Origin: Idiomarina ramblicola
GTDB taxonomy: Bacteria; Pseudomonadota; Gammaproteobacteria; Enterobacterales; Alteromonadaceae
Assembly: GCF_003987255.1 (NCBI RefSeq)
Contig: NZ_PIQC01000006.1
Span: forward strand, 62,001-126,000
Direction of reading: 5' to 3'
DNA: 64,000 nucleotides
Under the pieces are notes generated by a model that ran no database searches, was not told the origin of the DNA, and worked only from the letters and a program-made list of their open reading frames with translations. A program made the translations under genes and the position numbers. How positions within the stretch are numbered: the stretch's first letter is position 1; every line of letters starts with the position of its first letter. Positions 57,946 through 64,000 of this stretch are shown piece by piece.

Positions 57946-59127
57946 TTAACCGTCTTTTTTAGAAGTAAATTCCGGGTAAGCTTCCACGCCACAATCCACT
58001 TGATCCAGGCCGATGTATTCCTGTTCTTTGGTTACGCGAATTCCCCATGTCAGCTTCAGTAAAGCCCAGATAATGAGGCTACTGACAAACACCCAGCAAA
58101 AAATGGTAGTAACACCGGCTAACTGAATAAGGAAGCTGGCACTCTCATCACTTACCGGAACCACCAAGGTACCGAAAATGCCAACCACACCGTGCACTGA
58201 AATAGCGCCGACAGGGTCATCGATATGAAGTTTATCCAGCCCGATAATAGACACCACCACAATCAGTCCCGCAATGAACCCGATAACGCCGGCAAGCCAG
58301 GGCTCTGGCGTTACAGGCTGTGCAGTGATGGCAACCAGGCCGGCTAGAGCTCCGTTCAAAATCATGGTCAAATCCGCTTTTTTCCATAGCAGCTTGGTAA
58401 ATAGTAAGGTGGCTATGGTGCCAGCTGCCGCGGACGTATTGGTATTCACCATCGCACGGGCAATGGCATTGGCGTCATCAACCGAACTTAATGCCAATTG
58501 GGACCCTCCGTTGAAGCCGAACCAGCCAAACCAGAGAATAAACGTGCCAAGTGCGGCCAGTGGCATGTTTGAACCGGGTAACGCATTGATGCTGCCGTCA
58601 CTCAGGTATTTACCCGAACGGGGGCCGAGCAAGAGGACAGCCGCAAATGCGGCAGAAGCACCGGTTAAATGCACAATACTGGAGCCCGCAAAGTCGACAA
58701 AGCCCCAGTTGGCAATCATGCCGCCACCCCAGGTCCATAACCCCTGAACGGGATAAATAACGGCACTAAGCACCACACAAAATAACAAAAAGCTCATGAG
58801 CTTCATGCGTTCTGCTACGGCTCCGGAAACGATGGACATAGCGGTGGCAACGAAGACCATTTGAAAGAAGAAGTTGGCGTCGGCAGAGTAAGCTGAGGTT
58901 GAAGGATCCGGGTACATGACTTTGTATCCGATAACCAAGTAAACAATGCAAGCAATAGCGTAGAGCGCAATGTTCTTAGTCAATATTTCAGTGGTGTTTT
59001 TGCTTCTGACCAAGCCTGCTTCCAGCATTGAAAAGCCAGCAGCCATCCACATCACCAGCGCCCCGGAAATGAGTAAATAAAAGGTGTCTACCGCGAAAGT
59101 GAGTTGTTGTAGAGGTTGTGCTTCCAT
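57946..59127 (-). CDS. amtB: Ammonium transporter
   Basis: A 393-residue channel with about 11 helices. Motifs are LISGALVMWMAAGFSMLEAGLVRSKN, GASAAFAAVLLLGPR, FGWFGFNGGSQ, and AISVHGVVGIFGT with the twin-His region. AAGGAG precedes the ATG at 59127; the longer reading to 59163 overlaps glnK. It is cotranscribed with glnK 10 bp upstream, the standard pair in which GlnK plugs AmtB when nitrogen is plentiful. Confidence 0.95.
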   Translation of the reverse strand: MEAQPLQQLTFAVDTFYLLISGALVMWMAAGFSMLEAGLVRSKNTTEILTKNIALYAIACIVYLVIGYKVMYPDPSTSAYSADANFFFQMVFVATAMSIVSGAVAERMKLMSFLLFCVVLSAVIYPVQGLWTWGGGMIANWGFVDFAGSSIVHLTGASAAFAAVLLLGPRSGKYLSDGSINALPGSNMPLAALGTFILWFGWFGFNGGSQLALSSVDDANAIARAMVNTNTSAAAGTIATLLFTKLLWKKADLTMILNGALAGLVAITAQPVTPEPWLAGVIGFIAGLIVVVSIIGLDKLHIDDPVGAISVHGVVGIFGTLVVPVSDESASFLIQLAGVTTIFCWVFVSSLIIWALLKLTWGIRVTKEQEYIGLDQVDCGVEAYPEFTSKKDG

Positions 59128-59137
59128 GATGAGCTCC

Positions 59138-59476
59138 TTAAAGGGCGTCTTGATCGGTTTCACCGGTGCGTATGCGAACGCAGTGCTCCAGCGGCATAAC
59201 GAAGATTTTGCCGTCGCCTATATTGCCGGTATGAGCTGCGGCAATGACCACTTCCAGTGCGCGTTCAACCGTGTCGTCAGGAATGGCGAGTTCAATTTTC
59301 ATTTTGGGTAAAAAGTCGACCTGGTACTCCGCACCCCGGTACAGTTCGGTATGGCCTTTTTGCCGGCCGACGCCACGCACTTCAGTTACTGTCAGGCCTT
59401 TACAGCCAATTTCAAACAGCGCCTGTTTTACGTCTTCTAATTTGAACGGCTTAATTAAAGCCACGAGCATTTTCAT
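59138..59476 (-). CDS. glnK: Nitrogen regulatory protein P-II
   Basis: A 112-residue P-II protein. The T-loop has the uridylylated Y51 in RGAEYQVDFLPK, and the C-terminal signature GKIFVMPLEHCVRIRTGE is present. It senses 2-oxoglutarate and ATP/ADP. AAGGAAG precedes the ATG. Linkage to amtB supports GlnK rather than GlnB. Confidence 0.95.
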   Translation of the reverse strand: MKMLVALIKPFKLEDVKQALFEIGCKGLTVTEVRGVGRQKGHTELYRGAEYQVDFLPKMKIELAIPDDTVERALEVVIAAAHTGNIGDGKIFVMPLEHCVRIRTGETDQDAL

Positions 59477-59514
59477 GGTGCTTCCTTATTAAAATAGTGT
59501 TAAGCAACTCTCTA

Positions 59515-59531
59515 CTTCACGAAGCGTGCCA
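59515..59531 (-). promoter_or_regulatory. Sigma-54-like promoter of glnK-amtB
   Basis: On the minus strand TGGCACGCTTCGTGAAG has a perfect -24 half (TGGCACG) but GA where the -12 GC is expected. It lies about 40 bases before the glnK ATG, the right distance. Confidence 0.4.
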
Positions 59532-59582
59532 GTTTTTAACTTTATGATATTTAAGGGTAAATAATATTTTTGCTAGTTGGTT

Positions 59583-59626
59583 GCACAAAAAACGTGCGCA
59601 GCCGCTGTGCATTGCACCAAAAGTGC
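59583..59626 (-). promoter_or_regulatory. Candidate NtrC binding sites upstream of glnK
   Basis: GCAC-N7-GTGC at 59583-59597 matches the NtrC dyad core, and a second dyad of the same half sites but shorter spacing is at 59614-59626. They lie about 80-120 bp upstream of the predicted start, where NtrC enhancers act. Confidence 0.45.
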
Positions 59627-59695
59627 TATTGAACCGAAGCGGCGCAGGGGAGATACTATTTACCTACGGTAGTGAATGATTAAGGGTGCAGTAGC

Positions 59696-60748
59696 ATGAG
59701 AGTTGGCGCACGACAGAGTGACCTTATTGGTCAGACAGACTTACTTCGGATACCGTCGCTGTCAGATTTGACCGGATGCGATATTTTTATTAAGTGCGAG
59801 TTTCAAAATCCGGGTGGCTCTATAAAGGACCGTGCGGCTAAACAACTCATTGATGATGCTATGGAGCGTGGCGAGTTAAAGCCGGGTATGACGGTGGTTG
59901 AAGGCACTGCAGGGAATACCGGTATTGGTCTGGCGGTTGTGGCAAAGTCTTATGGGTTACGTATGTTAGCCGTGATGCCAAACGACCAGACGCCGGAAAA
60001 AGAGCGAATGATACGCCTGCATGGCGGGGAGCTCATGGCGGTTGATCCGGTTCCTTTCAAAAATGAAAACCACTTTTATCATACCGCACGCCGCGTGGCA
60101 GAAGAGCGCGATGACTGCTGGTGGGCTAATCAGTTTGAAAACACCAGTAATGCACGCGCGCATTATCTCCATACTGGCCCTGAGATATGGGAACAAGCCG
60201 AGGGTAAAATCGATGTATTGGTTTCAGTAGCCGGTACCGGTGGAACCATTGGCGGGAACTCTCGTTTTTTAAAAGAGCAGAACCCGGAACTGGATGTTTG
60301 GGTGGTTGACCCGGATGGTTCCGGTATCTACGAATTTTTACGCAGTGGCGACTATGTGGCTAATGGCGGCTCGATGACCGAAGGCATTGGCATTATGCGA
60401 TTAGTGGATAATTTCCGGCAGGCTCGTATCGATTATGCGGTTAATCTGCCGGATCAAGACTTAGTGACCTTATCGCGTTATGTCCGGGATGAAGACGGTA
60501 TTGTGTTGGGTAGTAGCTCTGCGCTCAATGTGGCGGGAGCACTGGCTGCGGCTTTGCGAAAAGGGCCGGGGCACCGCATTGTGACGTTTTCTTGTGATTT
60601 AGGTGAGCGGTCAGTAAGCAAACTGTACAACCCGGAATACTTACGAGGCCGTGGTTTAAACCCTGACCCGGAACCAATTGAAGTATTAATGAAGCGCTAT
60701 CGTGAGCTTGGCGATAAGGTATTAGAGGTTAATTGGAATAATGATTAA
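59696..60748 (+). CDS. Cysteine synthase family PLP enzyme
   Basis: A 350-residue fold-type II PLP enzyme. The PLP lysine is in PGGSIKDRAA, the substrate loop is EGTAGNTGIGLA, and the phosphate-binding glycine loop is VAGTGGTIGGN. It belongs to the CysK/CysM/CBS group, making cysteine or a related beta-replacement product; the exact reaction cannot be fixed. The C-terminus extends about 30 residues beyond typical CysK. It overlaps glpQ by 8 bp. Confidence 0.87.
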   Translation: MRVGARQSDLIGQTDLLRIPSLSDLTGCDIFIKCEFQNPGGSIKDRAAKQLIDDAMERGELKPGMTVVEGTAGNTGIGLAVVAKSYGLRMLAVMPNDQTPEKERMIRLHGGELMAVDPVPFKNENHFYHTARRVAEERDDCWWANQFENTSNARAHYLHTGPEIWEQAEGKIDVLVSVAGTGGTIGGNSRFLKEQNPELDVWVVDPDGSGIYEFLRSGDYVANGGSMTEGIGIMRLVDNFRQARIDYAVNLPDQDLVTLSRYVRDEDGIVLGSSSALNVAGALAAALRKGPGHRIVTFSCDLGERSVSKLYNPEYLRGRGLNPDPEPIEVLMKRYRELGDKVLEVNWNND

Positions 60749-61760
60749 ATTTACCTGTAGGTGTTTGTTTTTACTGGCAGCGGTAACAACGGTTCAGGCG
60801 CAGGAAGCAACACCGAATGCTCCGTTCCATGATCTTAAGGTGCCGCAGTTTCTGGACATCGCGCATCGTGGCGCTTCCGGGTATTTACCCGAGCACACTC
60901 AAGCCAGTACGGTGATGGCTCACGGACTGGGAGCGGACTACATAGAGCAGGACGTGCAGTTGAGCCGAGATGGTGTTCCGGTGGTTCTGCACGATGCAAC
61001 CCTGGACCATGTCACCAATGTGTCAGAAGTTTTTCCGGAAAAGCACAGGCCCGATGGTCAGTATTATGTGGTGGACTTTTCGCTGGAGGAACTTAAGCAA
61101 TTAACCATTGTTGCCCGGCACGAGGATTATGAGTTGGTTTATCCCAAGCGTTTTTCTCACCCCGATGTACGCTTTCCAATACAAACTCTGGAAGAACAGA
61201 TCAAACTGATTCAGGAGCTCAATCGCGTTCGTGAATTGTCGACGGGGATTTATGTCGAGCTGAAATCTGCGCGCTGGTATCAGCAGCAGGGGTACGATAT
61301 TACGTCGGCAGTTATGTCGGTGCTTGCGCAAAATGGCTATCACGACATGCGACCGACTCCGGTTTATTTGCAGTCATTTGATCCAGAAGTATTGCGTCGC
61401 TTAAAAAGAGAATTTAACTGGGACTTTCCGCTTATTCAGTTAGTCGGGGATAACGACTGGGGGACAACTGACATAGATTACAGCGCAATGCGTACTAAAG
61501 CTGGGCTGGAATCGGTTAAAAGCTATGCCGAAGGCGTTGGTTTGTGGCTTGATCATGTGCTGACAGGAGTTACTGAAAACGGCGAACCGCAATGGGGCGA
61601 TGTTTTGAAGTCTGCCGAAGAAAAGAGCTTGAGCGTTCACGTTTACACGTTGCGAGCCGATGATTTGCCTAAAGGTGTGGAGTCTCATGCGCAACTACGC
61701 CAGTGGTTAAAACAAGCTGGCGTAGAAGGGGTTTTTACAGACTTTCCGGATAAAAAGTAA
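60741..61760 (+). CDS. glpQ: Glycerophosphodiester phosphodiesterase (periplasmic)
   Basis: A 339-residue enzyme with a signal peptide (cleavage near VQAQ). GDPD motifs are DIAHRGASGYLPEHT with the catalytic His, ADYIEQDVQLSRDG with the metal-binding Glu and Asp, and VVLHDATLDHVTN. It releases glycerol-3-phosphate from glycerophosphodiesters. It is coupled to the upstream gene and overlaps the convergent acetyltransferase gene by 26 bp. Confidence 0.92.
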   Translation: MIKFTCRCLFLLAAVTTVQAQEATPNAPFHDLKVPQFLDIAHRGASGYLPEHTQASTVMAHGLGADYIEQDVQLSRDGVPVVLHDATLDHVTNVSEVFPEKHRPDGQYYVVDFSLEELKQLTIVARHEDYELVYPKRFSHPDVRFPIQTLEEQIKLIQELNRVRELSTGIYVELKSARWYQQQGYDITSAVMSVLAQNGYHDMRPTPVYLQSFDPEVLRRLKREFNWDFPLIQLVGDNDWGTTDIDYSAMRTKAGLESVKSYAEGVGLWLDHVLTGVTENGEPQWGDVLKSAEEKSLSVHVYTLRADDLPKGVESHAQLRQWLKQAGVEGVFTDFPDKK

Positions 61761-62202
61761 AACGCATTTTAAAACCATCGCTGCCGTCATCGTAGTATTC
61801 CGGCAGAATATCAATGGTTTCAAAACCACAACTTTGATACCAGTGAATGGCGGCTTTATTGTCGCTTTTCACCTCTAGTGACATGGCGGTAGCGCCTTTG
61901 CTTTTAGCCGTGTTTAAAACCTGCTTCATGAGTAGGTTGCCAACCCCTAACCCACGAAAACCCTGTGCCACGGCTATTGAGTATAAGCGCCATACTTTGC
62001 TGTTACGTCGGGTAAAAGCAATGGCGTACCCAGCGAGTTCGTTGGCAGAACGCACAACCCAACAGTCATTGTGGCTGGAGTCAATAACCTGCTTAAAACT
62101 GCGACGGCTAATACAGCTGTAATTAAACGTTGCTCTTTCTAATGCGACCAGTTGGTCAAGATCAGCGAGTTGCGCTCGCTCTACACGAAAATCAGTACTC
62201 AT
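61735..62202 (-). CDS. GNAT family N-acetyltransferase (RimI-like)
   Basis: A 155-residue acetyltransferase. The acetyl-CoA site is VAQGFRGLGVGNLLMKQVL, followed by MSLEVKSDNKAAIHWYQSCGF typical of RimI-like enzymes. The substrate is unknown. Its start overlaps the end of the ATP-grasp gene by 11 bp, so the two are one unit. Confidence 0.9.
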   Translation of the reverse strand: MSTDFRVERAQLADLDQLVALERATFNYSCISRRSFKQVIDSSHNDCWVVRSANELAGYAIAFTRRNSKVWRLYSIAVAQGFRGLGVGNLLMKQVLNTAKSKGATAMSLEVKSDNKAAIHWYQSCGFETIDILPEYYDDGSDGFKMRFTFYPESL

Positions 62203-63652
62203 CCAGGCGGCGTCCGAAATCGGCCATTATTAGCCGGTAAAGTTCATAACCTAAATGCTTGTCTTCAACACCAGATTCAATCGATGGGTTGTCATTAATT
62301 TCGATAACAACCGGGCCTTGTGGCGTTTGTTTAATATCCACGCCGTACAGACCGTCACCAATTAAGCGAGTTGCCTGTAATGCCAGCCGAACGACATCTT
62401 TAGGCGCCTGATGCACGCCTAAAGTGGCAAAAGAACCGCTCTTACCGCGCGAGGACGACTCGCTGTGGTTATAAATTTGCCAATGGTTACGCGCCATAAA
62501 GTACTGACAGGCGTATATAGGACGGTTATTCAGCACGCCAATACGCCAGTCGTAGTCGGTTCTCATGTACTCTTGTGCCAGCAGAATAGTAGACTGCTTG
62601 AATAACTCTGCAGCCACTTGCTTAAAGTGCTTCAGGTCTTCTGCTTTTTCTACGCCAATAGAAAATGAGCCATCGGGTATTTTCAGAACCACCGGGTAGC
62701 CCAGGCGCTCGCCGATTGCTTCGTAGTCAATCTCTGACTGACTCAGCAGAAGTTCTGTTTTTGGAGTCGGCACCTTATGTTTATCCAGTAATTCTTTTAA
62801 GAAGACTTTATTGGCACATTTAACAATGGAGTCAGGATGGTCAATCACCACCATACCATTGGCTTCGGCTTTTTTGGCAAAGTGATAGGTGTAGTGATTA
62901 ATACGGGTGGTTTCCCGAATAAAAAGCGCATCAAACTCCAGCAGACGGTTGAAATCGTTTGCGGTAATCAGTTCTGCTTCAATATCGGCTTCTTTCGCGG
63001 CTTTGATAAACAACGACAATGCTTTTTTGTCACTGGTCGGAATCGCCTCGTCCGGGTTATAAAGAATCGCTAAGTCAAAACGATACTCTTTACGGGTGCG
63101 CGCTTTGCGCCAGACACGCTTGCTGAAATGGTCCAGTGAGTTACCAAAAAAGCTTTGTTGCTCATCATTCAGCTCATTAAGCGCCCCGGAGGTCAGTTTG
63201 TTGATATGCCAGCGGCCATTAAATTCCAGTTCTACCCTTAAAATGGGGCAGGGGTAGCGCTCAAAAATCTGTCGCGCGAAAGACGCCAGCTCTGGCTGCT
63301 CGCACAAACCGAAACAAATCAGTAACGATAATGACTTTTCATTATGGCTCTGCAAATACTTTGTGAGTGATCGGTCGGGGGTATTAATCAGTAATTGATA
63401 ATGGGAGAAGTTAGTCAGGTCGTTAATGGTAGCGACAGATGGCATGACTCTTTGCCCGCGAGCTTCTGCGAGTAAACTGACGTAATAGCCCGTCGACAAA
63501 TAAGATAAGTCATTACACAAATTCAAGACGTGATAACGACTTTGCAAGTGCGAAGACTGTAAGTATTCACTTGCGGTGAGTAGACTTTGACTTGGGTAAT
63601 AAGGCTGCCAGTCGGCGGCGTTATCTATGATAAGGTGAACGTGTTGTTGCAT
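62192..63652 (-). CDS. RimK-like ATP-grasp ligase with RLAN N-terminal domain
   Basis: A 486-residue protein. The N-terminal 200 residues fit the RimK-like ATP-grasp N-terminal domain. The ATP-grasp core has IVKCANKVFLKELLDKHKVPTP, YPVVLKIPDGSFSIGVEK, AQEYMRTDYDWRIGVLNN, and the metal motif VVIEINDNPSIESG. Such enzymes ligate amino acids onto peptides or proteins; the substrate here is unknown. It is paired with the GNAT gene. Confidence 0.88.
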   Translation of the reverse strand: MQQHVHLIIDNAADWQPYYPSQSLLTASEYLQSSHLQSRYHVLNLCNDLSYLSTGYYVSLLAEARGQRVMPSVATINDLTNFSHYQLLINTPDRSLTKYLQSHNEKSLSLLICFGLCEQPELASFARQIFERYPCPILRVELEFNGRWHINKLTSGALNELNDEQQSFFGNSLDHFSKRVWRKARTRKEYRFDLAILYNPDEAIPTSDKKALSLFIKAAKEADIEAELITANDFNRLLEFDALFIRETTRINHYTYHFAKKAEANGMVVIDHPDSIVKCANKVFLKELLDKHKVPTPKTELLLSQSEIDYEAIGERLGYPVVLKIPDGSFSIGVEKAEDLKHFKQVAAELFKQSTILLAQEYMRTDYDWRIGVLNNRPIYACQYFMARNHWQIYNHSESSSRGKSGSFATLGVHQAPKDVVRLALQATRLIGDGLYGVDIKQTPQGPVVIEINDNPSIESGVEDKHLGYELYRLIMADFGRRLDEY

Positions 63653-63795
63653 GTCGTAAGGTACTCAGAAGTCGTTAAAAATTATGTAAGTTATTGGCTT
63701 ATTATTTGCGTAATAAATGCAACTGACACTATATTAGAAAGACGACGGATAACAAGCAGATTTGCTGTTTTATCTTTTTCAAAGGAGTCAGGTAA

Positions 63796-64000
63796 ATGCT
63801 GACAATTCTGGCAAAGTTGTTAAAGGCTTTGAATTCTGAAACCAGCGCCTGGGCATTAGCATTAGCTGTGGTGTTGGGAATGTTTATGGGAATAACGCCG
63901 CTATGGCGAATTCATAACTTAATTATTTTATTGGCGGCATTAGTCTTTCGCGTCAACCTCAGCTTATTTATTGTGTCATTTGGTATTTTCTCTGGCATTG
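63796..64000 (+). CDS. TIGR03546/DUF2062-type membrane protein (partial)
   Basis: The first 68 codons of a membrane protein running off the window. It begins MLTILAKLLKALNSETSAW and continues with two hydrophobic helices, as in TIGR03546 proteins. AAAGGAGTCAGG precedes the ATG. The function is unknown. Confidence 0.85.
   Translation, partial: MLTILAKLLKALNSETSAWALALAVVLGMFMGITPLWRIHNLIILLAALVFRVNLSLFIVSFGIFSGI

Overview
The window looks like chromosome from a marine gammaproteobacterium of the Alteromonadales, most likely Idiomarina or a close relative. The reasons are the protein families and gene orders: metK followed by tkt-epd-pgk-fba, the rpsU-dnaG-rpoD operon, an OsmC-YcaO fusion, several c-di-GMP proteins, and many small secreted or lipoprotein genes. 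The genus is an inference from gene content; no 16S gene is present.

Left core (1-21.4 kb): the 3' end of metK; a central-carbon operon (tkt, epd, pgk, class II aldolase); a secreted DUF481 protein; a chemoreceptor next to a DUF47-pit phosphate module; queA-tgt; a membrane Ser/Thr kinase divergent from a PilZ-type c-di-GMP protein; rpsU-dnaG-rpoD with an attenuator-like hairpin after rpsU; an amidohydrolase; and a degenerate histidine-kinase-like membrane protein.

Island (21.44-40.27 kb): two AT-rich integrative elements sit in tandem in one tRNA-Ile2 (anticodon CAT) gene. Element 1 (about 21468-31662) splits the tRNA at a 5-bp core, AGCAC. It carries an intact but different tRNA-Ile2 close behind the resident tRNA promoter. 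Its recombination genes form a three-gene operon of two tyrosine recombinases plus a small protein, matching the gamma-mobile-trio (GMT) layout; the small gene is broken by a frameshift in an A7 run. Its cargo is a coupled PIN-nuclease/AbiH pair, a protein with a C-terminal HEPN RNase motif, and a ParD-like antitoxin. Element 2 (31712-40269) is flanked by a 45-bp direct repeat of the tRNA 3' end. It has its own tyrosine integrase, an AlpA-like regulator, a P2 gpA-type HUH replication protein, a possible hairpin origin, a 47-aa gene, and a coupled three-gene cargo operon (dual-OB-like, DUF488, SLOG-like/DUF4326). That operon and the PIN-AbiH pair are the best candidates here for undescribed systems, probably in defence or nucleotide/RNA metabolism.

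Right core (40.4-64 kb): yqaE, OsmC-YcaO, DUF3750 lipoprotein, DUF945 protein, kynU with a secreted arylformamidase-like hydrolase, an MscS-type channel, an Mpo1-like protein, a chemoreceptor with a C-terminal sensor, a ChaC-like enzyme, two adjacent GGDEF/EAL-type proteins (one fully degenerate), an AI-2E family permease, cfa, glnK-amtB with NtrC-like sites upstream, a cysteine-synthase-like gene with glpQ, a GNAT/RimK-like pair, and the start of a TIGR03546 membrane protein.
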